A stretch of DNA of 64,000 bases from the NCBI GenBank assembly GCA_033980235.1, contig CM067077.1, forward strand, positions 10,454,102 through 10,518,101. The letters run 5' to 3'. Every line of letters starts with the position of its first letter. Position 1 is the first letter of the stretch. Positions 34,118 to 46,704 of the stretch are shown one piece after another. Made by a program: the position numbers and the translations under genes. The notes beneath the pieces are model-generated. The model was not told where the DNA came from. It ran no database searches and saw only the letters and a program-made list of their open reading frames with translations. Origin of the DNA: Diadema setosum. Taxonomy: Eukaryota > Echinodermata > Echinoidea > Diadematoida > Diadematidae.

Positions 34118-34640
34118 ATACACCCTGTTATTTTCTCTGGCTTTGTGGGATTGAGAGATGTTCAAGTTGAATATGAACATGGATTTTTTTTTTCTTTCAG
34201 CCCTCAGTAGTGTTTTTAAATTACTATGTATTGCCTCTTTTATTTGCGTTTTGTGGCTCGATGTAATTAATTGTTTGTGTAGCAAGTTTTAAAACGTGAA
34301 AGGATGGATTCCGGATTACTTCTGCGTGATTCATTGTATAGATAAACTTTCCCCAATAACAGTGTATCCAACTCCATTACTTCCGGATGTGAAACTGAGA
34401 CATTCATCGCGTTGTCATCATCATCATTTTTGTATGACTTATAATCTGGACATAATTCAAATGATAATTCAAGGTATTCATTGGAACTGAGAGCATATGC
34501 ATATACAGTACCACCTGTCATCCTTTTGAAAGTTTGAAGGTCAGTGGAATTACGGGACAGGGTTACATGTCATACAGAGACGTTTCTCTTCCCACAGCTA
34601 AGAATCTAAATACAATTTAATTAAGGTAACCGCATGACAT
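34118..34640. other. Unassigned stretch
   Basis: A minus-strand open frame of 84 codons (34267-34521) has a fairly protein-like composition with an acidic run. There is no recognisable family, splice context or start support, so it is not called. Confidence 0.4.
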
Positions 34641-34656
34641 TTGTATGACATTTGTA

Positions 34657-34658
<2 letters not shown>

Positions 34659-34755
<97 letters not shown>

Positions 34756-34795
34756 ATATATATATATATATGTATATATATACACACATATAAAG
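34659..34795. repeat. Long (TA)n microsatellite
   Basis: Over 130 bp of TA with a few TTTA interruptions. Confidence 0.95.
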
Positions 34796-34959
34796 CGGTG
34801 ACTTCTTTTGCAAAACATTATTCAGCGCTACGTTAATCTCATTAGAAGATCCAGCTGAGGCACGGGGCTGGTTGTTATTCATAATTCTCTGCCCCCAAAA
34901 GGAACATAAGGGTTGGTCCGACGGGTATTCGAGCTTTGATCTGCCTGAACCGCTATGAG

Positions 34960-35034
34960 GTTTTCGTGGCTGAGTTGGTTAAGGCGTTGGTGTTCCATGC
35001 CAAAGACCCGGATTCGATTCCCATGCGGAGACCA
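34960..35034 (+). tRNA. tRNA-like SINE head or tRNA pseudogene
   Basis: The 7-bp acceptor stem pairs fully with two G-U wobbles (GTTTTCG with CGGAGAC). The anticodon stem TTGGT/GCCAA pairs around loop GTTCCAT with T33 and nominal anticodon TCC at 34994-34996. A-box-like TGGCTGAGTTGG and B-box-like GATTCGATTCC are present. The T stem is poor, and no CCA-independent support exists. The sequence that follows ends in a TA repeat, so a tRNA-derived SINE is more likely than a functional gene. Confidence 0.4.
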
Positions 35035-35119
35035 ATTTTTCAACTCTTGCGCTTTTCCGAAAAGGAGGAACAGTAAGAGGAATTATGATTTCAAAGCTAG
35101 GCAGCAATTCTCCTTCCTT

Positions 35120-35124
<5 letters not shown>

Positions 35125-35156
<32 letters not shown>
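35125..35156. repeat. (TA)n microsatellite
   Basis: Sixteen TA units, possibly the SINE tail. Confidence 0.9.
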
Positions 35157-35159
<3 letters not shown>

Positions 35160-35397
35160 TTGGTGATTCTATCCTTCTATGAAGAGTGCTCGATATCCTC
35201 ATAGGAAGAGCTTTAGACAGAAGTATTGGAACAAGTTCACGCGGTTGACTGCAGGTTCATCCGTATTTATTGTTACTCGGAGTTTCATGCAATCTCCATG
35301 AGGGTCACTCATCAGGCAATTGCCTGTAATTACAACTCAGTAGTATTTATGCTTCGTTTTACAAAATGGTCAAAAGTTCCGTAGAGATAAATATTCA

Positions 35398-35487
35398 GGC
35401 ATGAACATGATGAAAGTGAACGAACGCTACGTTGGCTCCTCCCTGTCACAACTGTTAGTTATTGTACATGTCGGCATTATATGTATC

Positions 35488-35519
<32 letters not shown>

Positions 35520-35795
35520 GTAGTCATTACACAAAGAAGGAGCTCGCGGATACTTTTACAATCATGTACAATATCAATACATTTTACAATTTTACCGAGC
35601 TTAAAATCTTTTTAGTGGTCTTCGTCCAGACTTTGGTAATCAACGTCTCGCAAAAAGTCAACTAACTTGCTACAAAACACAAAAGCAAATCACAAACACG
35701 ATGTAAATTAACAATCACGCATTTTTCAAGGATTCGACATGAGTGGCATACACGGAGATATAATGAGCAATAAAACAGCAATAATTATTACTTTA
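35398..35795 (+). repeat. Dispersed repeat, copy 2 (partner at 8082)
   Basis: It shares GTGAACGAACGCTAC-like, CTCCTCCCTGTCACAAC, a (TG)n tract at about 35488-35520 and GGAGCTCGCGGAT with the copy at 8082-8465. Confidence 0.6.
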
Positions 35796-35812
35796 TGGCT
35801 TAAAGGGCCCCT

Positions 35813-36242
35813 GAAATCCAAATGCATCTTGATTTGTGTTGATTTATGACACCCTCAACATCACTTTTGCGATGAAACATTATCTAAAAACATTGCCATG
35901 TCTTTTGCTATAGTCACATTAATTTCACAGAAACATGTACAAATTGTATGTTATGCTGAGTCGAGGGGAAGGTGCGTTCCAATGTCTTCTTGTTAAAACA
36001 TTTTAAAACTTTAACACTGATTGACAGATGAGGACTGGTCATCTGAGGAATATCGGTTTGGAGGTTTGTTTGTTTGTTTGTTGTTTTTTGTTGGCGGTCC
36101 CCATCTGAAGAAAAGAAAGAGAAGAAAATCGTTAAAAGTATAATTATGGAATGTTTCCAAATATTCGTTTCACCGCAAAAGTGATGTTGGAGGTATCATA
36201 AATCAACACAAATCAACATGCATGTGGATTTCTGGGCCCCTT
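35813..36242. mobile_element. MITE with AAGGGGCCC TIRs of about 80 bp
   Basis: Left AAGGGCCCCTGAAATCCA and right TGGATTTCTGGGCCCCTT are inverted and flanked by TA. The arms share CAACATCACTTTTGCG. A right-hand fragment of the same family lies at 59840-60019. Confidence 0.8.
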
Positions 36243-36246
36243 TAAT

Positions 36247-36596
36247 TAGTCCTGTAAGCAGGAGCATTGTAGTAACTGCATTAAAATAATAATGTTATTT
36301 ATGAGGACACAACAGTAAATTACTCGAACTGCACATCACCAATAATTAAAAGGGGTAATCCAGTTCTAATTCCATGAAAGTGATGAAAAGAGTAAAATCT
36401 TACGAGTTCAACGGTAAAAAATGACTGAAATCATATGAAACTAAGGAAGACATTTTGAAGTTTTGCTTATTTCTGCCAAACAGTTAATGTACATTGGCTA
36501 TGAATATGCAAATAGTGAGCTAACCATGTCATAACCCCAGAATTTTCCATTGATCCTGTAAAAAAAAAGACAAAAATTCAATGTTTTTGTCATTTG
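36247..36596. repeat. Fragment shared with 39200-39440
   Basis: The text around TATGCAAATAGTGAGCTAAC and ATTCAATGTTTTTGTCATT recurs near 39300-39440 in diverged form. No coding content. Confidence 0.5.
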
Positions 36597-37127
36597 AAGG
36601 ACAAGTCCACCTTCATATACATGTGGATGAAGTGAATGCAGCAATATTAGTAGAACACAGTGATGAAAGTTTGGGGAAAATCGGACAATCCGTTCAAAAG
36701 TTATGAATTTTTAAAGTATCTGCGTAGTCACTGCTTGAGAGAACTGCTATACAGTGTGTATGATGTCACATGCGTACAACGATATAAGAAAAAAAAAAGA
36801 GAATTTCCCCAAACTTTACTTTTTGAATAAAGTGCATATTTCTTCGACTTGTTAAGGGTAATGTTATTCCCCCTGCCTTCTGAAAGAGAGAGGTCAAGTG
36901 TTCTTTTGTTATGCGAGAAAAGTGAAAATATGTTGAATTTTCTTTATTCTTTCTTTATATCGTTGTACTCATGTGACATCTCAAGCTATAGTAGTCTTCT
37001 CATCCAGCCTGATGGAGTGAGTAGAAACTTAACGGATTGTCCGATTTTCCTCAAACTCCAATGATGTGTTCAACTAATATTGTTGCATTCACTCAACCTA
37101 CATGTCTATGAAGGTGAACTTGTCCTT
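36597..37127. mobile_element. MITE with AAGGACAAGTCCACC TIRs
   Basis: The left and right ends are inverted over about 100 bp (AAGGACAAGT at 36597, ACTTGTCCTT ending 37127) and both arms include CGGACAATCCGTT/AACGGATTGTCCG. Non-coding. Confidence 0.8.
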
Positions 37128-40019
37128 TAAGTTAGCCTGACCCCGTCAGAAGTGAGTTCTGGGTTGCGGCTCCGGCAAACCTTTTTCGTTAATAAATGAT
37201 GAATTTCGCATTTTCATAATTACCCAACGAATATCTTGTTATGAGGACAGCGTTTTTTTACACATTTCTTTGGTATACTTATACATTTTGGAGTGAAATT
37301 CGACAATGTTTTCGGGAGGGTAAGAGATAGACGGCGTTTGTCAGCTGAAACACTAGCTTTGAGGGACTACAGATTGAAAAGTAAATGACATTACTTCATA
37401 TTTTTTTTAATGTATACAATTGGCAGAAAAGATGCTTTTGTTGATAGTTTGAGGTCTGAAACACAATTATACCGTTGTATGCCTCCTAAAAATGAAGAAA
37501 ATGAGGAAGGAGTTCGCTTCATCGATAGGCTTGCGTGAAACAAAGACGCTCGCGATACATGTACAATGTATTGTTACCCAAATGCCCGCCATTTGATGGC
37601 TCCATGGCGTAGGCATGCTACCTCTAGGGCTCACACTATAAATAAAATGGAAAGTACGTGACCGCATCACAAAATCGAACCAATAATGCACCAAAATAAA
37701 TGAAGGAAAAAATGATTGACAATCAGAAGTGCAGCTTAAATTCAGTTTGGTGAAAAACAAACTGAATAGCTGCAGATATTGAGAATGAATTCCTCTACAA
37801 ACTGCATTTTGGTAAGAAGATGAAAGCTTTTTTAGGCATAATGGAATTTGAAGGGACTAAATTTCGCTGAGTGCATGTACGGAAAATAGGTGACTCTTTT
37901 AGTGAAAAGAACTCGTATACGTACAGTCTGTTTGCGGACCCTTAGACAGGAGTTTGAGCTAAATAATCCGCCTTGGAAATCTGATAGATAAAAGGGTATA
38001 ACTCAATAAACCAGGTTTAATAATGAATTTGAAACACCTCATTTCTCCCAGTTATTTTACAGTTTTTTGTTTTGAATTTTGAATTTTAACACTCGTCTGT
38101 ATGGCGTTCGAATTATTTACCCGTGAGAGCCCTACACTGTGTACTACCAGTACCAAAGATCGCACCACCAAAGAGCGCTGGACCGTATTAAACAAAAAGG
38201 TTAGCTTTGTACCTGGCACGCTCTTTTGCTGTACTACTGCGGGAGTGTCTACTGCTCTGAACCAAGTCAACTCAAGGTCTGTTCAGGTCCGTTGCTGTAG
38301 GACCGACGTGGTGGTATGAACAACTATATGGCATGACTCATAATCATCAGATACCGACAGAGAAAGACGAATGGCTAGGACGTAAATCAAGGAGGCACTT
38401 TAAAGAAAGTCATAGTGTGACGCACGTAAGTATATTTTCCCCTTTGACCGTTTGACGGCAAGTTTATGGTGCGTATCGTGGCCCAATTTCATAAGAGATG
38501 TTAGGATGACAACTCTTGCTGGAATGACAACTTCCCACGGCAAACAGCCAATCAGCGGAAGCTGTATTCTTGTCGTTACCATGACACTGATGTCATTCCA
38601 GCAAAGATTTGTCATCAAATCAACTCTTTATGAAATAGGGTCCAGTGTGATAAGGCTTTGCTAACTAGTAAAAGTTTATTAACAGTATACTTGGCCCTGC
38701 TGTCGCTGCACACAACCATTCAACATGTGTACAACGTCAGCAGCTGGACAGCTCGACAGGCCTGGCTGTATTTTCACTTCTCCACATCTAACGATCTCGA
38801 ACATGCACAAACTCAACGTATTGATTCAGTTCCCAGTACCCCTACAATAATTTCATCTAAATCTACAAAGTCGAACTTTAAATGTCGAAAATCGTTGGAA
38901 CATCTCGATCTCTTAAAATGCTGCTCTGTCCGCGATCGATCGATACAGATCGTCCCGCCAGGCCGCGCCAGCTCCACAGAGTGCAGTGCGAATTCGTTCA
39001 GCGCATCAGTGCATATCCAGGCCAATGCCATGCACAAGCTACACGTATTACGTAACATGAGGGTCGATTGTTTACCTGATCACCATGAACACAGCGGCTT
39101 TCTCTATGGTGTCTTTGAAAAGCTAAAAACTTGTTTTTTCCCTTTTCCCCAGCTAGCCCTGCGAAAGCGGTTGAGCGCATGCACGCGTGTGTGCTGCTAG
39201 TTTGAGGTGAAGTCCAGTCCAAATGTAAGTTAATCTGATAAAAAAGAGGTCAATGGTAAAAAGAAAATAATCGGATGAATCAAAAAGGAAGTTATGACAT
39301 TTAGAATTTTTATCAATTTCTACCAAACGGAGCTGGCACAGTGGATATCAATATGCAAATGAGTGAGCTTGGCATGTCATAACCTCCTAATTTTCCCTTG
39401 ATCTTGTGCCCAAAAAAGACACAAATTCAATGTTTCTGTCATTAAGTCTGAAACATGATGTTATTCCTGATTTGATAACATGAGAATAGTGATCAGGCAT
39501 GGACATAACAAGATTCGCGCCTTGGACGTATTTGCGTTTGAATGAAAAACTGGAAATTTCAAAATTGTGTACAATTACATAAAATTTGAACAAACACTAT
39601 ATACGCGCGGTCAGACTGGCAAAAGATCGAGAAGTTTAAGAATCGATATACCGACTTTTATTCTTAATCTCAAAATACTCCGAAACAAGTCATCATCCCG
39701 GAAAATCGCGTCAGCCATGTGAGTTTCTTGGTAGACTCTTTCGATGTATGGCAAGCAAATATGAAATGGTGCAAGACGGGTTTTCAAGCCCTAAACTATA
39801 TGTTTTCACTTTAAGCGTCAAATCAGCAGCATATGACACTAGAGTCCTCCCGTCATTAAAGAAGTACAATCCCTATCCATCTTCAGTATAAAAATTGCGC
39901 ATTAACTAATGGTTTTCATTCTCCTTTTGCTACCTAAAAGGGTAGTGTTTACCACGAGTATCTTTACCATCCATCCACTCCCGCGATGAACTCTACTATT
40001 AGGTGCAATGAACGGGCGT
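37128..40019. other. Unassigned stretch
   Basis: No gene is recognised. A 180-codon frame at 38658-39200 starts at TTG, has no similarity I can name and overlaps an antisense frame, so it is not called. 38368-38466 resembles 13213-13312 and includes CACGTAAGT. 39200-39440 repeats part of 36380-36596. Confidence 0.4.
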
Positions 40020-40029
40020 ACGCGCAGTG

Positions 40030-40239
40030 TACTGAAAGCTCCGTAAACCGCTATCAAAGGAAGATGTGCAAGACACCTTTTTTGTTAGGATCGCATAACG
40101 TGTTGTCATGGCAGCGGCATATTTTCATAAAAACTTGTAGATCAAACTGCTAGTACTCTCATTTTTTTTAGCAAAAAAAAAAAAAAAAATCACCCAAACT
40201 TTGATATGTGTGGCCGCTATCAAAGGAAAACGTGGAAGG
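40030..40239 (+). repeat. X-box satellite monomers, outlying block
   Basis: The block matches monomers of the 57235-59640 array in the same orientation (GTTGTCATGGCAGC at 40102-40115, then CATATTTTCATAAAAACTTG). It ends exactly where the inverted repeat arm starts. Confidence 0.7.
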
Positions 40240-41283
40240 ATACCTATGGCACGCCAGAGGGGAATCAAATATTTATGTTCGACACCAACTAAAAAACCAT
40301 TTCATCAAGTAAAATTTCATTCAACAAAAATATATTCGACCAAATATATATTTGATAAAAGATATATTCAATAAAATATGTATTTGATAAAAACATATTC
40401 AAACAAAATATATATTTGACAAAAAAATATATAGGTTTGACCAAATTTATATATTTGACAAATATATATATATTTCACCAAAATATATTTGACCAAAATT
40501 ATATTTGACCAAAAATATATTTGACCAAAAATATATTCGACAAAATATATATTTCACCAAAAATATATTTGACACAAAATATGTTTGACCCAAAATATAT
40601 TTGACCAAAAAATATATCTGACGAAAATATATTCGACAAAATATATTCATTTCAACAAAAATATATTAGACCCAAAATATATTTGACAAAAAGTGTTTTA
40701 CATACATGGCTTTCCATACTTTCGAAAAAAAAAAATCATTCGATGAACGAAAAACCATTCCATGAAAATACATTTCATGAGCTGAAATACGTTTCATGAC
40801 AAAATACGTTCGACAAAACGAGTGCGCAATATTCGCTGTGTACCAAGCTGGCCCATGCGACTTGTCTACATGCAGCGCAACACGTACGCATGCATACACT
40901 GCACGTGTACCATGCATAAGCACACTACTGCTAGCTAGCCCGTCATCGGCGCGACTCGACTGCGCCGCTGGCGGGCCGCCGCGGTGGGATGCTCGATCGA
41001 GTGGTGGGGTTTGAGCGCGGTAGCTTTCGCGATTTCGATGTCGATAGCTCAAGACTTCACGCATGGGCCATGGCTTCCACTGTTCTGAAAGTGGGAGTAG
41101 GAATGATCCCGCTATGGCGTTATGCAAAAGATTCAGCACAGCTTAATCTCCGCCATTGCCAGTTGGCGAGCGCGAGATCGGGATCAGGTCGTGGCCGTGG
41201 CAGAGCAACATCAGCGGTAACCGCATGCAGCAGTGACCCCAACACGTTACTGGTTACAGCGCCCCGCGCCGGGGTTACATCAT
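40240..41283 (+). repeat. Inverted repeat arm, left copy
   Basis: The reverse complement is at 56270-57230. Shared landmarks are CTATGGCACGCCAGA, an AATATATTTGACCAAA minisatellite, and a GC-rich part with CCAACACGTTACTGG and ATCAGCGGTAACCGCATG-like text. Both copies sit inside or beside the X-box satellite, suggesting an element that inserted twice in opposite orientation. Confidence 0.8.
40320..40695 (+). repeat. ATATTTGACCAAAA minisatellite
   Basis: About 18 units of 15-20 bp, variants of AAATATATTTGACCAAA. The mirror copy is at 56820-57140. Confidence 0.9.
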
Positions 41284-41334
41284 CACAATACAAATACACG
41301 TACAACCAGTTAATGGTACATAGTACTAGTATTT

Positions 41335-41455
41335 CATCACATCATCACTATACAACCAGCTATATACCTCATCACTATACAACCAGATACATACTTCATC
41401 ACTACAACCAGATACATACTTCATCACTACAACCAGATACTTCATTTGATGAATC
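41335..41455 (+). repeat. CATCACTACAACCAGATACA minisatellite
   Basis: Four or five units of 24-30 bp directly beside the inverted repeat arm. Confidence 0.85.
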
Positions 41456-42041
41456 TTCAAGTCTGATTGGTTAAGAATTGGGGCATACAGTCAGCAATTA
41501 CCTGTAGTTCCCACAGTACCCAAACTGACCCATATTATACTAAACTGCCCTCTTGATTTGTAGCAGCACATTCATATGCACATGTAGGGTAAGCACTTGG
41601 CTTCAACAGTGAGAGAGGTGACCAATATCCAATACGATTGCAATGCACGTGAAATGGCAGCGCAGATGTGTGAATTGGCTATCCAAGAGCTATTGCCATC
41701 AACCTACTAAATTTTCATACAATTTTCTTCATTATATAATACATGTATGTACAGATATGAACTGCTTTCCTTCAAGGCAGTTGTTGCTATCGGTGCCCCT
41801 GTAAGGTTCCTTGGGTCATAGCACAGAGCCGAGATCCCTCGTGGTAATGATATCAACAATTCCCCGAAGAGCAGTCCATATTTGCACTCTAGGAGATTGT
41901 CATTAAAAACTTCATGTCTGAATAGATGGGAGAAGTGTGTGGTGGTTAGTAGAGGTGCCATTGAACTACGGCAAACATATTCCATATGTAGTATCAAAAT
42001 GTCAATAAATGTTTGTAGAATATGTTGAAGGAATTGAACTA

Positions 42042-42231
42042 CAGTCAACCTTGCCCATGTCGAATCTATTTGGACTGAAGAAATAGCTTCGATCAGAGAA
42101 AATTCAACTAATGAGGGATTAAAATTAATAGAATGTACAGGTATAAAGAGAAGAGGACTTGAAAAGGACCTTTGACTTGGGTGATTATTTGACTTTGTAA
42201 TATGCGAGGCCAGCTTAAGCAAGGTTGACTG
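42042..42231. mobile_element. pogo/Tigger-like MITE (CAGTCAACCTTGC ends)
   Basis: The 190-bp element has CAGTCAACCTTGC at the left and GCAAGGTTGACTG at the right, with TA on both sides. Confidence 0.85.
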
Positions 42232-45200
42232 TATTTTCATTTGTGTTGGAACTTTTGCAGCAGTTATCAAAGAATGAATAAAACTGGATACAAATATAGA
42301 ATCCATGTTATAAAACTTGCAAGGATGATACACTAATTTCATCACAATCATAGTCATGGATTGAAAAGGAACACAATCCATGCTATTATGTGCCAAGTTT
42401 TGTTTTTTTTTTTTGTATGTGAGGGGGTGTGTGTGTGTTTTCATTTGATTGCTCTTATGGTTTGTTCACTTATAGGTCTCCATACTTTCAACACTGTTAT
42501 TATTCCTCGAGTACTAGTAGTATGTTGCACTGCATCTTGTATGAAAAAAAAACAAACAAACACCAAAACCTCTAATTTTGCAGTCATTCACCTGGAGCAC
42601 ATACATTTGTACTGTACTCTTCTGAGCAGCAGTAAACTAATTTGCCCATTTACAATGAACTGGTTGTTTCCAGTCGCACAACTTACAATATATATAGAAA
42701 ACTTACAGTTTGTGGGATGGCGTCATTCAGTTGTGTACACAGCTATATGATGTACGTAGTAACTATCTCACTTTTTCAGTCATAAATTTATCTTGTGTAT
42801 CATTCATCCACTCACGCATTCAATCACTCCTTTCACTTTGTATGCCAAGTTAACAAGGAAAGATATTCATGCCATACCAATCACAAGATGGAAATTTAAT
42901 TGCAGTCATTAACAATTCTGGACATAAAAGAAATACAAAGTCTATGTAAATAACACTGTATATTCAAATTGGCTTGCCATTATTCAACAAGACAGCTCGC
43001 ACTGCTGTTGTATGTATTCCACACAACCTACTAAAGAGCTCTGAACCACACTGCTTTCACAGTAGTTTGGGTACAGTCTCTGTTATCAGTCCATATTTTC
43101 CATTCACAACAGACCCAAGAGATGTCACCTGTAGGCCACACAGTTTTGGGGGATAAATTGTTTCCTGTCATGAATCGCCCACTTATGGCCAGAAGTAACA
43201 AGATTTCAGAGGCTGAACTTATTTCACAGATGAGCCAGCAGGCAGTATTTCTAACATTATGGCATTGTTATTTCATGTTACTGAGTAAGATCTGAATATT
43301 ACTGAGTACATGTATTACCAGGTAAAATTTGTATGCTTACCGTTATGTTGTAAAAGTTGCATCGCAGATTACAATTTGCACTGAAATAACCCCCATATTT
43401 CTCCTGTTGAAACGAGAGATATTGAAACATACATTTTCTTCATCAGACACTCACAGATAAAACATAATAACATATGATAACCAATAATTACAGTATATAG
43501 CGCCTTTTCAAAAAAGACTTGAAGCACTTCAACAATTACAACACTGATCCACTTACAATGTAACATGTAGGGGGCTCGTAGGCATGGCACATCCAGTCAA
43601 TATTTGAAATATTACACTTTGAAAAGTCACAAGTAATTAATGCAGGTTTGATTCATTTCAGAAGGGATCTTTCTTTTCTATCAAAAACAGATCCCTTAAC
43701 TTCCAAGCTTCAATCATATTTCTTACATGTCATGTGGTTGAAGCTTCTCTGGCATTGCCAGCTTAATGCCACAGTCAAGGTGTCACAAATTCCAATCTTT
43801 CAAATTCATGAAATCAAATTCCAATCTTCTACAATCTAAATGAGGCAATTGGCACAAATGTACATGCCTTGTCACATATCTTTTTTTTTCTATATTTTTC
43901 AAATTCATTTCATTTCAGTCTCACAATAATTAATGAATGCTAATTTTGAATGGCAAGTACAATGCTTCTGCTCTGACATTATGCTGTATACTGTAAACCT
44001 GTTTCAATCAGAGGGGGCAGAAATTTGCTTACGACACAAGTTAGCCTTAACCCAATGAGGACTGACTGATTTTGCGACAACAAGCATTTCCCATAGACAC
44101 CTGCCCTAGTATACTCCGACTGGTTCTCAATTGGTTAAGAGGAAACTCTGTTAAGCCAGACTTGAAGCACCTCCAGACATAAAGAATCTTACTCGCAAGT
44201 GGTACATGTACACTGATCTTTGAAGGCACTGAACACATAATCAAATTCTTGTTAACATGAAAACTTGGCTTACACCAGTCTACTGTCAGCCGCCATTACA
44301 GGACAAAGATCATCAATGTAAAGTATTGTATCATCCAATGAAGTCCCATTCTCTGAGTATGACTACTGCACATCAATAGTTTATACAGGATCCTGCTGTG
44401 TACTTCACTGTGAAAACAACCTACAAACAATCAGAGTTAACATGATACAGACTACAACTGTGTCAAAGATAAGGTGGGTCTGAAAGTCAAGACTACACAC
44501 AAGGCCTTATGAACACCAATGCTGAACTGTTACCACATACTAGTATATTATTCTGTATGTACAACTTTAATAAAGATGTGGAGTGTAAGACAGATGCACC
44601 CATCGTGTCACTGACTTCATTTGTATTTCCAGTTCCAGTGTATATTGTAAGCACCTTTGTTCAACTTTGTCAATAAACAAAACTATTTCACATTGATCAC
44701 TTAAATAAACAGGATTCAAGTCAACATCCCTTTAAAATTAACTCTGAGACAAATAGAACTATGCAGATATTCATCAGTCTGGAGATACCACACAATTACA
44801 CTTGCTGCAGGAAGTCTTTAATATTAGAATCTCAGATAAGCTGGAAAACATGATCAAGAGAGGCACTCCTGTATGGATTGTACATTGCTAAGTAATTGAA
44901 AAATAAAAACTTTATAAGACCAAGGAGGTACTAGTACCTCCTTGATAAGACGATAATTTGTAAATTTACAAATAATTTCTGAATCCAAAAGAAAGATTCA
45001 TATACACTCAACAACACTGACAAACAGACAGACACACAATAAAAACTCACACACCTATGAAGGAACTTTGTTCACAATGTGGACTAAATCACATTTTTGA
45101 ACTAAGGAAAACCCACTAGAACTTTAGAAGACTGAGAGCTAAACACTATCAATTCTGTTTATGCTCTTCCAGCATTATCACAGCCAATGTGAAAAACTGA

Positions 45201-45649
45201 ATGTGGATTTTTCTTCCCAACACCAGGATGTAAATCCTGCCTTTCCACTGTAAATCTTACTGTTTTCAACAATCTACATATGGCAGTTTATAGTTTACAG
45301 TCAGGGGTCCTTCAGCTCATATCATGTAATCTGACAATGTAAGTACATTTCAATTGGACCACAGTGATCAAATTAATCTATCATAAAATTTCATTCAAAG
45401 TTAAATGGTGCAGTATTTCGAGATATTTACATTGTAACCTCTGGCAATTTAAAGAGTCATGAATACTGAGGAAACACCACAGACAGTATTTTTGTACTGA
45501 GCAAGGTGATATCCAATATTCTTACAGAGCTAGACCTGCTCATAATAAAGAGGATAAAATGGGTTTACCCCTTGCATAGAGACTATAAAATCTCTATCCC
45601 ATTAAAAGTGCTATTCATTGGAGTGGGTAAAAGGAAAGCGATGGAAGGT

Positions 45650-46060
45650 TAATGGCAGGATGATGTCACGGTTTAGGGACAATATGAAGAATGATAGGAA
45701 AATGATGTGATGTCACATTAGTGTCATGATGATGTCACAGTGTTTGGTGATGATGTCACAATAATGTGAGAATGATGCTATGATGTTATAAAGGTATAAG
45801 AATTATGTCTTGATGACTATGACGATGATGATGATGATTTAGTCTTATTCATAGAGGGTAGCCACTTTAGTGATCTTTGCACTGTTCTCCTTGTGGTTCC
45901 TGTTCACATTCATGAATGTAATTCAGCTATCAGGATTCTGTCATGATAATCTAATGATGATGATGATGTGAGGATGTCATGTTGATAATGAGCTGGCGAT
46001 GTGATAGGGATGTAACATTGTCATAAAAATAATACAAACATTATTATGATGTCATGATGA
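45650..46060. repeat. GATGATGTCA-rich simple repeat
   Basis: Irregular repetition of GATGATGTCAC, ATGATG and related words. Low complexity. Confidence 0.7.
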
Positions 46061-46704
46061 CTGAGGATGTGACATAAACACATTGAGTGGATTAGACATT
46101 GGAATGACTGGCAATGAGCCATATAATAAATCTTTCGCCTTCCCCTAACATCATCAGCTATCAACAACAACAACAAAAAAAAAAAAAATGGCTTGACTGA
46201 GAGTGATGGGTTGACATTGGTACTGGTATTCCTCTGAGTAACCAGTGCTATATAACTTGCAAATATATCAAAGACGATTCTGACAGAGAATGTCATCACA
46301 ACTATGAAATCTGTATGTTTACTTGGGAAAGGGGAGGGAAAGAACTAACCTGAATTCAATTTCATAGGGGCATGATTTGTTTTGTCCCTTTAAGCAGCAT
46401 TACACATTAAAATGTTCTTGTCATCTTATCATCATACAAATCTGTAACTGCTGAAAGACTGCAATAGTGCAGATGAAAGAGTTGGCATTCATGTACCAAT
46501 TGCAAAATTTCAAATACATGAAATCAAATGCTACAGATTCAAGAAATGAACTAAATATAAATGCATTACTCAATACTGGCAACCTTCATCATCAATAAAA
46601 ACCATTATCAGTCATAATTGTTTAAAGTAAATGCCCATTATAAGAACCATGAGAAACACTTAAATATAAAACCTTGTGCAAACAGGAACACTTCCATAAG
46701 GCAA

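Larger units (their letters stand above)
41461..46704. other. Long unassigned AT-rich stretch
   Basis: Apart from the MITE at 42042-42231 and a GATGATGTCA-rich tract at about 45650-46060, I see no gene, RNA or repeat. The composition looks like intron or 3' UTR sequence. The 245-codon minus-strand frame at 41707-42444 runs through the MITE and is spurious. Confidence 0.5.

Noticed and set aside
34267..34521. 84-codon minus-strand frame with an acidic run
   Set aside because: Protein-like in part, but no supporting splice sites, start context or family; left uncalled.
38658..39200. 180-codon plus-strand open frame
   Set aside because: It starts at TTG, has no ATG early in the frame, no splice or promoter context and no recognisable similarity.
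41707..42444. 245-codon minus-strand open frame
   Set aside because: It runs through a complete TA-flanked MITE (42042-42231) and poly-A sequence, and has no domain signal.
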